Positions 33,379-42,579 of a stretch of 51,025 nucleotides of DNA are shown piece by piece; positions within the stretch are counted from its first letter, which is position 1; every line of letters starts with the position of its first letter. Source of the stretch: an uncultured Bacillota bacterium (GTDB taxonomy: Bacteria > Bacillota > Clostridia > Peptostreptococcales > Anaerovoracaceae); the NCBI GenBank assembly GCA_949292945.1, contig CASFAX010000008.1:1-51025 (forward strand), read 5' to 3'. The notes beneath the pieces are model-generated. The model was not told the DNA's origin, searched no databases, and saw only the letters and a program-made list of their open reading frames with translations. Position numbers and translations under genes: made by a program.

Positions 33379-34548
33379 TTACCATCCTTTCTCGGCGCTG
33401 ACCGGAGAAAGCTCTCTCAGTCTTGCCACTATCTTCTTAAGGTTATCAACAACGTAATCAATATCTTCTTCAGTGGTGAAATCTCCCACCGTGAATCTTA
33501 CCGTGCCGTGAATCATTTCAACGGGAACTCCCAGAGCCGTGAGAACGTGTGACGGCTTAAGGGATTTCGATGAGCATGCAGATCCGGTGGAGACGCTGAT
33601 TCCGCAGGCATCCAGCAGAAGAAGTATGGACTCGCCTTCTATGTACTTAAACGTGATATTGGCGTTTCCCGGATGCCTGTGCTCCATGGAGCCGTTTACA
33701 TAAGTATCGGGAATTTCGGCAGTCACCTTCTCGATAAGCCTGTTTCTCAGTTTTTCGGAATGAGCTATGTGATCTGAAAGTCCGGCCTTTGCAAGCTCGG
33801 CCGCTTTACCGAAGCCCACGATTCCTGCCATGTTCTCCGTTCCGGCACGCCTTCCCATTTCCTGGCCGCCGCCGAAGATATGATTAGGAAATCTCAGTCC
33901 CTTCCTGATGTATAGAGCTCCGACTCCCTTAGGTCCGTATATCTTATGGGCGGACATGCTCATCATATCCACTCCCAGAGCCTTCACATCTATAGGAATG
34001 TTTCCCAGAGCCTGAACCGCATCCGTATGGAAGAGTATGCCGCGGGCCTTTGCGACCTCCGCAAGTTCCTTTACAGGCTCAACGGTTCCGACTTCGTTAT
34101 TCACCAGCATTATGCTTACCAGTATGGTTCTGTCCGTAATGGCCTTTTCAAGGGTTTCCGGAAGGATTCTTCCATCCTTTTCCGGCGCCAGATAAGTAAC
34201 CTCAAACCCGTGTTTTTCCAGATATTCGCAGGTTCTAAGGATTGCTGGATGCTCTATGCTGCTGGTTATTATGTGATTACCCTTATCCTTAAACTTGTCG
34301 GCAATTCCCATAATCGCCCAGTTATCGGCTTCGCTTCCGCATCCTGTAAAATATACTTCCGATGCTTCGGCTCCGATTAAACCGGCAACCCTTTCTCTCG
34401 CCTGGTCGAGGCCTTCCTTTGCGATAAGTCCCGGCGTATAGAGGCTGGACGGATTTCCGAATTTCTCGGTAAAGTAAGGTATCATTTCATTTAAAACTTC
34501 CTCTTTGACCGGTGTGGTCGCCGAGTAGTCCATATATACGTTTCTCAT
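33379..34548 (-). CDS. iscS: cysteine desulfurase
   Basis: This 389-residue PLP enzyme releases sulfur from cysteine. MDYSATTPV, the substrate histidine region SSIEHPAIL (H100), the PLP lysine in SAHKIYGPKG (K202) and the active cysteine in STGSACSSKSL (C325) are all seen. The loop length fits group I NifS/IscS used with IscU scaffolds. The ATG at 34548 is preferred to a TTG four codons earlier that touches AAGGAG. Confidence 0.95.
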   Translation of the reverse strand: MRNVYMDYSATTPVKEEVLNEMIPYFTEKFGNPSSLYTPGLIAKEGLDQARERVAGLIGAEASEVYFTGCGSEADNWAIMGIADKFKDKGNHIITSSIEHPAILRTCEYLEKHGFEVTYLAPEKDGRILPETLEKAITDRTILVSIMLVNNEVGTVEPVKELAEVAKARGILFHTDAVQALGNIPIDVKALGVDMMSMSAHKIYGPKGVGALYIRKGLRFPNHIFGGGQEMGRRAGTENMAGIVGFGKAAELAKAGLSDHIAHSEKLRNRLIEKVTAEIPDTYVNGSMEHRHPGNANITFKYIEGESILLLLDACGISVSTGSACSSKSLKPSHVLTALGVPVEMIHGTVRFTVGDFTTEEDIDYVVDNLKKIVARLRELSPVSAEKGW

Positions 34549-34596
34549 AGGTATAATCAACTCCTTCGATACTCTTATACCAAAGGGGGTCCTTCC

Positions 34597-35103
34597 TCAA
34601 ACATTAAAAATTTCCCTGTAAAGCTCGTAGCTCCTGTCGTCAAAGCAGCAGAAGATAATTTCAATGTCGTATGAAGAGTTTTCCGCCGCCCAGTCATTTA
34701 CTGCCTTTGAAGATACCTCTGCGGCTTCATCTTTAGGATAGCCGTAGACTCCTGTGGATATGGACGGAAATGCTATGCTGTGGATGTCGTTATCCCTGGC
34801 AAGATTAAGAGAGTTCACATAGCAATTATATAAGTCATCCGTGTCGCTTTCCGAGCCTGAATATATAGGCCCTACCGTGTGAATGACATACCTGGCCGGC
34901 AGTTTATATCCTTTCGTAATCTTGGCTTCTCCCGTTCTGCAGCCGCCTAAGGTTCTGCACTCTGCCAGAAGCTCCGGTCCTGCCGCTCTGTGAATAGCTC
35001 CGTCCACACCGCCGCCTCCCAGGAGGGTGGAGTTTGCCGCGTTTACTATGGCATCGACGGAAAGCTGAGTGATATCTCCTTTTTCCACTCTTATATCAGC
35101 CAT
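34597..35103 (-). CDS. macro-domain ADP-ribose-binding protein
   Basis: The 168-residue single macro domain carries [23 protein letters not shown] and the second loop [15 protein letters not shown]. These are the ADP-ribose-binding loops of the YmdB/MacroD group, which removes acetyl or ADP-ribosyl groups. It lies two bases after the DUF896 gene and precedes iscS by about 50 bases. The cellular substrate is not known. Confidence 0.9.
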   Translation of the reverse strand: MADIRVEKGDITQLSVDAIVNAANSTLLGGGGVDGAIHRAAGPELLAECRTLGGCRTGEAKITKGYKLPARYVIHTVGPIYSGSESDTDDLYNCYVNSLNLARDNDIHSIAFPSISTGVYGYPKDEAAEVSSKAVNDWAAENSSYDIEIIFCCFDDRSYELYREIFNV

Positions 35104-35105
35104 TT

Positions 35106-35339
35106 CTAGTCCTCCTCGATGATTATAACGTCCTCTGACGGATCTTCGCCTCTGGCTTTTTCCTCATCCTCAACGAATCTGATGTTATCAAGCTGAGCTT
35201 TCAGATTTGCCTTAAACGAATCTATATATTCCCTTCTCAGAATCTGCTGCTCCTCTTTTTCCGCGTCCGTAAGGCCTTCCGCAGTCTTTGCCTTATGAGC
35301 CAGGGCGTTGATTCTGTCTATTTTCTCCTTCGTTATCAT
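35106..35339 (-). CDS. DUF896 (YnzC-like) small protein
   Basis: The 77 residues form two helices typical of DUF896: [26 protein letters not shown], then [20 protein letters not shown]. The acidic tail is [12 protein letters not shown]. In Bacillus the homologue YnzC sits in the SOS operon with yneA; here it is far from the LysM gene and no LexA box precedes it. Function is unknown. It shares a transcript with the macro-domain gene. Confidence 0.85.
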   Translation of the reverse strand: MITKEKIDRINALAHKAKTAEGLTDAEKEEQQILRREYIDSFKANLKAQLDNIRFVEDEEKARGEDPSEDVIIIEED

Positions 35340-35386
35340 AAATACTCCTTCGAATTTCGATAAATTTTCGTAACACCATTATACCA

Positions 35387-36082
35387 TCAAACCGTTATCT
35401 TGTCTGCCATTTTCTCATATGTCTTGTCGCCTATGCCGCTGACGTTCTTTATATCTTCCTTCTTCCTGAAGCTGCCGTTTTCCTCGCGGTATGCGATTAT
35501 AGCCTGGGCTGTGGACGGCCCCACGCCCGGAATTTCGTCAAGCTCTTCCGCCGAGGCTCTGTTTATGTTTATCAGTCCCGATGCTGTCACTCCGGCAGAG
35601 GAAGCCGCTACGCCTCCGTTACCTTCAGAAACCTTTTCCGGTATGGTCAGCTTCTGTCCGTCAAAAACTTCTTCAGCTCTGTTAAAACCGTCTATGTCAG
35701 CTTCCGCCGTAAGGCCTCCCGCCATTTCGATGACTTCAAACACCCTCGTTCCTTCCTTCACGTCGTATACTCCCGGCTCCTTAACCGCCCCGCTTATGTC
35801 GACGTATATTACCGGAAGGCTCTCCTCAAGCTCTGCTTCCAGGCTATCTCCTCCTTCGGCTGCTCGCTCTTCCGACAAAGCCAGCATTTCCTCTTCCAGG
35901 GAAGAATTCTGACTTTCCCCTTTCAGTCCAAAAAACAAAGCCACCGCTGCGATTACAACTACCGCAACAGCGACCTTTATCTTCTTATCGTTATCCTCTT
36001 TAAAACGCTTCAGCTTCTTAATAAGCTCTTTCGCCTTATCCGCCTTCAATGCGGCCCCAAGCACATCGCTCTTTCTGTTCAT
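35387..36082 (-). CDS. comEA: ComEA-type DNA-binding protein
   Basis: The 231-residue protein has one transmembrane helix (about 36-54), an acidic linker, an SLBB domain (about 90-150, with VDISGAVKEPGVYDV) and two helix-hairpin-helix motifs at the C terminus (GLININRASAEELDEIPGVG and NVSGIGDKTYEKM). ComEA binds incoming DNA outside the membrane during transformation. No comEB or comEC follows in this window. Confidence 0.9.
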   Translation of the reverse strand: MNRKSDVLGAALKADKAKELIKKLKRFKEDNDKKIKVAVAVVVIAAVALFFGLKGESQNSSLEEEMLALSEERAAEGGDSLEAELEESLPVIYVDISGAVKEPGVYDVKEGTRVFEVIEMAGGLTAEADIDGFNRAEEVFDGQKLTIPEKVSEGNGGVAASSAGVTASGLININRASAEELDEIPGVGPSTAQAIIAYREENGSFRKKEDIKNVSGIGDKTYEKMADKITV

Positions 36083-36212
36083 TTTCCTCCCCTTTCCCTG
36101 TCATAGCAGTTTCCGTACTGTGATTTTACTATCACAGGGGAAGAAAAACAAGGGCGTATGGAAAATTTTGGTTTTTGCCGTTTAAACTGCGGATTTTGCC
36201 GAAAATCCGGGT

Positions 36213-36890
36213 TTAAAAGTCGTCCTCCCACTCTCCGGAGAATATGAGGCTGTCCCTTGAAACCCCGAAATCGTATTTCCTGACGTCGGAGCCCGAAAAC
36301 TTTATAAGAGCGTCTATTACCAGATCCGGACTCAGGTTTGAAGCGCTTCCGCAGTGAGCCTTTAAATACAGGAGATTATCTCCCGCAGGCTTAAGAATCT
36401 CAATCTTATCCTTTATGTCCGTTTCAACCAGCTTCTTATCCTTCTTGCGGCGCTTTTCTACCACTATTTCATCCTGAGCGATAAAATCCGACGTGAATTC
36501 CTCCGGATTCCGTCCGCCATATAAAGTACCGGGAACGGTTATGGTATATTCAGCCGAAATCACCATTGCGGCGAGAGATTTTACGTTATCAAGCACCGGT
36601 ACGCACCTTATAACCTTTATTCCCTCAGGCATGGCGGCTGCAGCCTTTGTCAGAAGCTCTGAAGTATCCACAGGTGATACCGTCTCAAACTCTATGTAGT
36701 CCGACTTTGCCTCATATCCAAGGGAAAGAGGCTGAGCAAATCCCAGTTTCGGATGGGGATTGAACCCCTGGGAATAAGCAAGAGGCACTCCGATTTTTCT
36801 GAGCGTTCGCTTAAAAAGCCTCAGCATATCCAGATGAGAGGTATACCGTATCATCCCGGTCTTTGAAAATTCCATGGCGTATCTATTCAT
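36213..36890 (-). CDS. DUF2344 (TIGR03936) radical-SAM-associated protein
   Basis: The 225-residue protein carries the family start YAMEFSKTGMIRYTSHLDMLRLFKRTLRK and PLAYSQGFNPHPKLGFAQPLSLGYEA. It is nearly always next to, or fused with, the TIGR03960 radical SAM protein; here it overlaps that gene by eight bases. The pair is near obgE, rpmA and rplU, the typical setting. The modified substrate is not known; a role with RNA is a guess from context. Confidence 0.88.
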   Translation of the reverse strand: MNRYAMEFSKTGMIRYTSHLDMLRLFKRTLRKIGVPLAYSQGFNPHPKLGFAQPLSLGYEAKSDYIEFETVSPVDTSELLTKAAAAMPEGIKVIRCVPVLDNVKSLAAMVISAEYTITVPGTLYGGRNPEEFTSDFIAQDEIVVEKRRKKDKKLVETDIKDKIEILKPAGDNLLYLKAHCGSASNLSPDLVIDALIKFSGSDVRKYDFGVSRDSLIFSGEWEDDF

Positions 36891-38724
36891 AAATACCTCC
36901 CAGAGCGCATTTTGTGCGGCGGTTTATTCCGCAGCCCGTGCATCCGTAACGGCAGTCGCGGGTAGTCTCTTCACTGTAAGCCTTTTCCCTCTCCTTTTCC
37001 AGGTACGACCTGAGAACGGAGCAGTCGATGATATCCCAAGGCATAACTTCGCTGGCGCCTCTCTTTCTGCACGTGTAAAAGTCCGTGTCGATTCCGGCTT
37101 TTTCGGCGGCCCTGGCCCACTTTTCAGGATCAAAGTGTTCAGCCCAGCCGTCCAGCCTGCATCCTTCCTTAAACGCCTCGTAGAGGAGCTTTCCGCACCT
37201 TCTGTCTCCACGTGCAAATACGGCTTCGCACCTGCTCACCTCATCGTCGTGGTAGTTAAAGGTGACGTTTTTCATCTTAAGGCGGGCCCTGAGATAGTCG
37301 TGCTTGCGCCTGAATTCGACCGCCGTATCCTGGGACTCCCACTGGAAAGGCGTATGAGCCTTCGGCACGAAGTTTGATACGCTTACGGTCACGTTAAATC
37401 TGCCGCCTCTTCCCGACTCCATGTGGAGCTTTACTATATTCGCGGCTATTTCGGCAATTCCATCCAGATCCTCATCGGTTTCCGTAGGAAGGCCTATCAT
37501 GAAGTAGAGCTTTATCTGCCGCCATCCCAGCTCTATGGCCTGTCTTACGGCGCTGTATATGTCCTCTTCTGTGATACCTTTATTTATAACGTCTCTCAGC
37601 CTCTGGGTTCCTGCCTCCGGCGCAAAGGTAAGCCCCGACTTCTTATACTTCTGAATCTCGTTGAGCACGTTAAAGGAAAAGCTGTCAAGTCTCAGGGACG
37701 GAAGGGAGAGAGAAACGTTCTTCTCCATACATTCTTCCATCAGCCCCGTCGCCAGCTCCTCGAACCTTGAGTAGTCGCTGGTAGAAAGGGAGAGAAGTGA
37801 AAGCTCCTCGTGACCGGTTGACATAATCTGTTTTTCAGCAAGTTCTCTGATGGTCTCAGGCTTTCTCTCCCTTACAGGCCTGTATATCATTCCCGCCTGA
37901 CAAAATCTGCATCCTCTGGTGCAGCCTCTGAAAGTCTCCACCACTGCCCTGTCGTGAACGGTTTCTATAAACGGAACTATGAGGTCGGTAGGAAAGTCAA
38001 CGTCCTCAATATCGTCTATGATACATCTCTCCACTCTGTCAGGAGCATTTTCATAAAGCTTTCTGTAGGATTTGACCGTACCGTCTGGATTGTACTCGGG
38101 CTCGTAAAACGAAGGAACGTATACTCCCGTATCCGCCGCTGCGCTGCGCAGAAATTCAGCCTTTGACAGGCCCTTTTCCCTGGCGTCGGCGTACTTTATG
38201 AGAAATTCCGGCAGGCACTTTTCTCCGTCTCCTATGAGAAACACGTCTATGAAATCGGCGAGAGGTTCCGGATTGTACGCGCATGGACCTCCCGCGATTA
38301 CGAGAGGTTCATCCTCTCCCCTTTCTCCCGCAAAAAGGGTGATTCCAGCGAGATCCAGCATGTCCAGTATGCCCGTAAAGGACATCTCGTACTGAAGGGT
38401 AAAGCCTACCACGTCCATATCCTTAAGCGCCGTCTTTGTCTCAAGGGTAAAAAGAGGAACGTCTTCTTTTCTCATCAGCTCTGCCATATCAGGAGCCGGC
38501 GAGAAAACTCTCTCGCAGTATATGTCATCGGTTTTATTCAGAATGTGATACAGGATCTGAAGACCCATGTAGGACATTCCTATCTCGTAAAGGTCGGGAA
38601 ATCCGAATGCAAACCTTACCCTCGCCTTTTCCGGGTCCTTTACGGCAATATTTAATTCTCCGCCGGTGTACCTTGCCGGCTTTTCCACCTGCCTCAGCAG
38701 GTAATCGAGTTTATCCTTATCCAT
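36883..38724 (-). CDS. TIGR03960 B12-binding-type radical SAM protein
   Basis: The 613-residue protein has an N-terminal cobalamin-binding-like domain (FGFPDLYEIGMSYMGLQILYHILN), then the radical SAM cysteines in FRGCTRGCRFCQAGMIYRP with a CX3CX2C pattern. TFAPEAGTQRLRDVINKGI follows, and the C-terminal cysteine-rich tail is CRYGCTGCGINRRTKCALGG. The ATG at 38724 shares its A with the stop of the HD gene (TGATG) and has GGAGG upstream. It works with the DUF2344 partner; the reaction is uncharacterised to my knowledge. Confidence 0.9.
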   Translation of the reverse strand: MDKDKLDYLLRQVEKPARYTGGELNIAVKDPEKARVRFAFGFPDLYEIGMSYMGLQILYHILNKTDDIYCERVFSPAPDMAELMRKEDVPLFTLETKTALKDMDVVGFTLQYEMSFTGILDMLDLAGITLFAGERGEDEPLVIAGGPCAYNPEPLADFIDVFLIGDGEKCLPEFLIKYADAREKGLSKAEFLRSAAADTGVYVPSFYEPEYNPDGTVKSYRKLYENAPDRVERCIIDDIEDVDFPTDLIVPFIETVHDRAVVETFRGCTRGCRFCQAGMIYRPVRERKPETIRELAEKQIMSTGHEELSLLSLSTSDYSRFEELATGLMEECMEKNVSLSLPSLRLDSFSFNVLNEIQKYKKSGLTFAPEAGTQRLRDVINKGITEEDIYSAVRQAIELGWRQIKLYFMIGLPTETDEDLDGIAEIAANIVKLHMESGRGGRFNVTVSVSNFVPKAHTPFQWESQDTAVEFRRKHDYLRARLKMKNVTFNYHDDEVSRCEAVFARGDRRCGKLLYEAFKEGCRLDGWAEHFDPEKWARAAEKAGIDTDFYTCRKRGASEVMPWDIIDCSVLRSYLEKEREKAYSEETTRDCRYGCTGCGINRRTKCALGGIYE

Positions 38725-39248
38725 CAATCCTCCGCAAACAGGCTGTCTATGGTGCAGCCCATTTTCTCCTCTATCCGTGATATGAAATCCTCGGTGTCCT
38801 TTTTCTTCTCGAGAAGTCTTCTGGTTCTCTCCTCCGTCTTTCCCGGCTTGTTAATGAGATAGTCAAGCCTTCTGTCAAGGCCCACGTACTCATCTTCGCA
38901 TACAAGCCTGTCCGCAAGGCACACTATGTCGGTCTCGTCAGGGTCTCCTTTCTTCGGAAAGTCGTAGTGCATGTGATTTTCAACCACGTCCGCCTCATCG
39001 ATATACCCGAGACTTCTCAGAACCTTCGCCGCTTCCTCGCCGTGATTTTCGTGCACTCTCATAAGGTCGTGAACGAGACCTGCGTACTTTACGAGATCCG
39101 CATCGATATTCATTCCCGCCCTGTTTAAAGCCAGGGCGATTCTGTATCCTGTGTCGCTTACGGCGCGGCAGTGGCCTCTGACGTGCTCTGGCGTTCCGTA
39201 CCGGTCAAACAGCTCCCGGCACTTTTCCTCATCAAGGCGCTTACTCAT
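38724..39248 (-). CDS. HD-domain phosphohydrolase
   Basis: The 174-residue protein has HVRGHCRAV (first histidine), the HD pair in YAGLVHDLMRVHENHG, and a later histidine in VVENHMHYDF, which together make an HD metal site. Members hydrolyse nucleotides or related phosphoesters; the substrate is not evident. The ATG at 39248 overlaps the end of obgE by eight bases. It is translationally coupled to both obgE and the radical SAM gene. Confidence 0.8.
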   Translation of the reverse strand: MSKRLDEEKCRELFDRYGTPEHVRGHCRAVSDTGYRIALALNRAGMNIDADLVKYAGLVHDLMRVHENHGEEAAKVLRSLGYIDEADVVENHMHYDFPKKGDPDETDIVCLADRLVCEDEYVGLDRRLDYLINKPGKTEERTRRLLEKKKDTEDFISRIEEKMGCTIDSLFAED

Positions 39249-40527
39249 CGAAGAACTCCATTTCAAAATCGTCAATCTTAATGATGTCCCCTTCTTCAAG
39301 GCCCATTTCCTTAAGCCGGTCGATGGCTCCGCTTCTCTCTATGTACTTGTAAAGATACCTGAGGGAGCCCATGTCGTTAAAGTTGGTGGAGTCGAATATC
39401 TTCTGAAGCTGCTTTCCGGAAAGAGTGTAACATTCTCCGTCAAATCCTGCGTATACGGTCCTGTAATCGGGATCCTTATCGTCGGCCTCGAAATCGAAGT
39501 ATTCGTAATCGTCCTCCTCCGGTTCCTGTGCCGCCTTCTCCAGCTCATGAAGTGCCGCAGTTAAAAGCTCCTTTACACCCAGATTAAGGGGAGCAGAAAT
39601 CGGGAACACCTGATAACCCTGTCCCGTTACGTAGTCGTAAAACTCCCTGTATTCCGGCCCGTTTTCGTCCACCATGTCTATCTTATTTGCAGCTACCAGC
39701 ATCGGCTTTTCGGAAACCCTTCTGCCGTACTGCCTCAGCTCTTCGTTTATCTTGTCGAAATCTTCCTTCGGGTCTCTGCCTTCGCTTCCGGAAACGTCCA
39801 CCACGTGGATGAGAACCTTCGTTCTCTCTATGTGCCTTAAAAACTTCAGTCCAAGGCCCAGACCCTTATTAGCACCCTCGATAATGCCTGCGATATCGGC
39901 CATGACAAAGTCCTTGTCGTAAAGCTTTACCACGCCCAGGTTAGGCTCTATGGTCGTAAAGTGGTAGTTTTCTATCTTCGGCCTGGCGCTGGTGGACACT
40001 GCGAGAAGGCTGGATTTTCCCACGTTAGGAAATCCCACAAGCCCTACGTCCGCGATCATCTTAAGCTCCAGAATCACGTTCCTTTCCTTTGCTGCTCCTC
40101 CGGCCTCCGCAAAGTTAGGCGCCTGTCTCACCGAGTTTTTGAAGTTGGTATTTCCTTTGCCGCCCTTGCCCCCTTTGGCCGCAACAAAGCTTTCACCGTC
40201 TTCCTTAAGATCCCTCATTACAAGTCCCGTATCCTCGTCGATTACCACGGTTCCCACAGGAACCTTGATGATGAGATCCTGGCCGTTCTTTCCGAAGCAT
40301 TTCTTCTTCATGCCGTCCTGGCCGTTTTCCGCCTCGTACTTCTTCTTATATCTGAAATCCATCAGAGTGCGCAGATTTCTGTCTGCAAGGAAAACTATGT
40401 TTCCTCCCCTGCCGCCGTCTCCGCCGTCAGGCCCTCCTTCCGGAACAAAGGGTTCACGTCTGAACGATACGCAGCCGTTGCCGCCTTTGCCGGATTTTAT
40501 AGTTATCTTCGCTCTGTCGGCAAACAT
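39241..40527 (-). CDS. obgE: Obg GTPase
   Basis: The 428-residue protein has the glycine-rich Obg fold (FADRAKITIKSGKGGNGCVSF, GGRGGNIVFLAD). The GTPase motifs follow: GFPNVGKSSLLA (G1), FTTIEPNLGVV (G2), MADIAGIIEGA (G3) and AANKIDMVD (G4). The C-terminal OCT domain begins near RTVYAGFDGECYTL and ends EMEFFDE. Obg assists 50S subunit assembly and stress response. The ATG at 40527 follows AAAGGAGG; upstream codons run into that site. It follows rpmA, as in most bacteria. Confidence 0.96.
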   Translation of the reverse strand: MFADRAKITIKSGKGGNGCVSFRREPFVPEGGPDGGDGGRGGNIVFLADRNLRTLMDFRYKKKYEAENGQDGMKKKCFGKNGQDLIIKVPVGTVVIDEDTGLVMRDLKEDGESFVAAKGGKGGKGNTNFKNSVRQAPNFAEAGGAAKERNVILELKMIADVGLVGFPNVGKSSLLAVSTSARPKIENYHFTTIEPNLGVVKLYDKDFVMADIAGIIEGANKGLGLGLKFLRHIERTKVLIHVVDVSGSEGRDPKEDFDKINEELRQYGRRVSEKPMLVAANKIDMVDENGPEYREFYDYVTGQGYQVFPISAPLNLGVKELLTAALHELEKAAQEPEEDDYEYFDFEADDKDPDYRTVYAGFDGECYTLSGKQLQKIFDSTNFNDMGSLRYLYKYIERSGAIDRLKEMGLEEGDIIKIDDFEMEFFDE

Positions 40528-40597
40528 GGTTCGCCTCCTTTCTGTTCCGGTTGCGCAAAGCCCGTTCATAGCTTAAATTCAAGCTTTGCGCCGTAAG

Positions 40598-40624
40598 TAA
40601 AAAGCCCCTTCATTCAGGGGCCTT
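40598..40624 (-). terminator. hairpin between rpmA and obgE
   Basis: AAGCCCCT (40602-40609) pairs with AGGGGCCTT (40616-40624). On the minus strand the stem is followed by TTTTTAC. It may attenuate reading from rpmA into obgE. Confidence 0.65.
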
Positions 40625-40628
40625 AAAA

Positions 40629-40889
40629 TTATGCTTCTTTAGGATAAACGCTTACCTGTTTCTTTGTCTTGCCTTTTCTTTCGAACTTAACGTTACCCTC
40701 GATCTTTGCAAACAGTGTATCATCTCCACCGATGCCCACATTGTTGCCCGGATGGAATTTAGTACCTCTCTGTCTTACAAGGATGCTTCCGGCGCTAACG
40801 TACTGACCGTCACCGGTTTTAACACCTAAGCGTTTCGACTCGGAATCACGACCGTTCTTCGAGCTTCCTACACCTTTCTTACTTGCCAT
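40629..40889 (-). CDS. rpmA: 50S ribosomal protein L27, no N-terminal extension
   Basis: The 86 residues start [20 protein letters not shown] and continue as ordinary L27. The N terminus reaches the peptidyl-transferase centre. In most Bacillota L27 is made with an extra 8-12 residues ending FF/A that Prp removes. Here the start ATG follows AGGAGG at good spacing and a TAG stop lies three codons upstream in frame, so no extension exists. The gap to rplU is only 52 bases and has no prp gene. Confidence 0.97.
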   Translation of the reverse strand: MASKKGVGSSKNGRDSESKRLGVKTGDGQYVSAGSILVRQRGTKFHPGNNVGIGGDDTLFAKIEGNVKFERKGKTKKQVSVYPKEA

Positions 40890-40941
40890 GGTTTCTACAC
40901 CTCCTTGTTTCCATTAACGTTTCCTTCTAACAATGCGGTTA

Positions 40942-41442
40942 CTATTTTTCAGCCGCTTCGATAGTCTCGATTATTACTGCCTTAGTAGCCTTCTCGTCTA
41001 TTTCGATTCCGTGCTCCTTAGCGTATGCGATGAGCTCGTCCTTCTTCATAGATGCGGATACCTTCTTCTCAGCCTTCACATCAGCAGCTTCTTCCTTAAC
41101 TGCCGCCTTTTCCTGAGCAGGTGCAGCAGCCTTTCCTCCCAGGGATTCGATCTTAATCATCGTATACGGCTGTCTGTGACCCTGTTTCTTTCTGTAGTCC
41201 TTCTTAGCCTTATACTTGAAGATTACTACCTTCTTTCCCTTTCCGTTTTCAACAGCCTCGCCTATAACCTTGGCTCCTTCAACGTAAGGTGTTCCTACCT
41301 TCAGTCCTGCGTCGTCGCTGAGAACCAGTACCTTGTCCAGTTCAACCTTATCGCCTGCGTTGACGTCAAGTTTCTCAACGGTGATAACGTCGCCTTCCTG
41401 TACTCTGTACTGCTTTCCGCCAGTCTCAATAATTGCGTACAT
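40942..41442 (-). CDS. rplU: 50S ribosomal protein L21 with C-terminal extension
   Basis: The first 102 of 166 residues are a normal L21 ([39 protein letters not shown]). An Ala/Lys/Glu-rich linker (103-130) follows, then about 35 residues (132-166, [18 protein letters not shown] and [15 protein letters not shown]) that resemble an HeH/LEM or SAP helix pair. The ATG at 41442 follows GAGGAGG. L21 starts the rplU-rpmA-obgE series and has its own promoter and structured leader. Confidence 0.95.
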   Translation of the reverse strand: MYAIIETGGKQYRVQEGDVITVEKLDVNAGDKVELDKVLVLSDDAGLKVGTPYVEGAKVIGEAVENGKGKKVVIFKYKAKKDYRKKQGHRQPYTMIKIESLGGKAAAPAQEKAAVKEEAADVKAEKKVSASMKKDELIAYAKEHGIEIDEKATKAVIIETIEAAEK

Positions 41443-41559
41443 TCGTTTACCTCCTCTATCCAGTCTCGCCTTTACCGGGTAGCCCCTGTCGGACTTTGAA
41501 AAAACCCTTTCCGAGCGGTCTAACCATGATAGTTTAGCATAGCACGCATAAATTGTCAA
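41443..41559 (-). promoter_or_regulatory. rplU promoter and leader, possible L21 leader RNA
   Basis: On the minus strand TTGACA (41559-41554) and TAAACT (41536-41531) are 17 bases apart. The roughly 80-base leader that follows contains CCGCTCGG, GTCCGACAGGGGCTACCCGG and the ribosome binding site. L21 leaders in Bacillota are autoregulatory; the match is by position and size, not confirmed fold. Confidence 0.6.
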
Positions 41560-41606
41560 GTCAGATTAGCGACCACGACAGATTTTTTCACCCTTTTCAT
41601 CATATA

Positions 41607-42557
41607 TTATACATGGCATGAACACAGGATGAGTCTGTCGCCGTCCACATCCTCGTCGTACATGCACCCGCGTCTTATTCTGCTGTCGTCGTAGGTCTTA
41701 TACATGTATATGCCTTTTTCGGTATTGATGCACGATGAATACGTGGTAATATCGTATGTCCCCTTTTCCGTCATAACGCTGCCTCTTACCATAGCCACCG
41801 CATCCAAGATGTGGAAAAACTGGGCTATGTCCGAATTCTCATCTTCTTCGGCCACGGAGTTTTCCTTTAGGAAGGCTGCCCTGACAAAACGGGAAACCGA
41901 CGAATAATCCCCCGGAAGCCCTATAGCTCCCATGCCTTCTGCAAACGGCTTTAAGCTAAGGTTTTCAGAGAACCTATTTTCTGGCCGTCTGCTGGTCAGA
42001 TTCACATAGTTATTAAGATTCATCATGTGAAAATCGAAGGTCGGGTTATTGGTGAGAACTCCAACCGGATTTTCGAATATCTTAAGGCCTTCTGCCATCT
42101 GCTCTATTACAACACATCGGTTTCTGTCAGCCAGCATCCAGTGAAGAGGCGCCGGCGGCATTTCTCTGGCAAAAGCCGTATCTGTAACAGAAAGGTAACT
42201 GAAGTCCTTTACGGCTTCGTCGACAGTACCGTATTTTCCGAGAGTCCATGCAATCATCTCAAAGGAAGCTATTTCAAGTCCCTCTCCCGCAGGCTCTGCA
42301 TATCTAGCGTTTCCCGGAAAATTAAGACCTGCCATAGCGAGACCCTTCTCGTTTACGGCATCCGCATACAGGGGAAATACTTCGCTTTCCGCAGCCATGC
42401 CGATTATAGCGTAATGGCTGTCCCATCTTACCCCGTTTCTGAATTCCAGAGGAAAGTTTCTCGGAGTGACCATGACCTTTTCTCCAAAGGAGCAGTCAAG
42501 GTCCAGGTTTCGTCCGAAGAAGAATCCGCTGTTCCTATACGTTATACACGTGCACAT
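41607..42557 (-). CDS. bile salt hydrolase (choloylglycine hydrolase family)
   Basis: The 316-residue Ntn hydrolase would cleave glycine- or taurine-conjugated bile salts. The nucleophile is Cys2, exposed after Met removal (MCTCITY). R16 and D19 in FGRNLDL, N79 in AGLNFPG, N170 in GVLTNNPTFDFH and R223 in SSVSRFVRAAFLK fill the other active-site positions. The sequence follows the clostridial choloylglycine hydrolase closely in GLPGD, FFHILDAVAMVRGS and PLHWMLAD. Penicillin V acylase activity cannot be excluded, but bile salt hydrolase is favoured. It is cytoplasmic, as no signal peptide is present. Confidence 0.9.
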   Translation of the reverse strand: MCTCITYRNSGFFFGRNLDLDCSFGEKVMVTPRNFPLEFRNGVRWDSHYAIIGMAAESEVFPLYADAVNEKGLAMAGLNFPGNARYAEPAGEGLEIASFEMIAWTLGKYGTVDEAVKDFSYLSVTDTAFAREMPPAPLHWMLADRNRCVVIEQMAEGLKIFENPVGVLTNNPTFDFHMMNLNNYVNLTSRRPENRFSENLSLKPFAEGMGAIGLPGDYSSVSRFVRAAFLKENSVAEEDENSDIAQFFHILDAVAMVRGSVMTEKGTYDITTYSSCINTEKGIYMYKTYDDSRIRRGCMYDEDVDGDRLILCSCHV

Positions 42558-42579
42558 CGTCTCCCGTCCCCCTTTTAAA

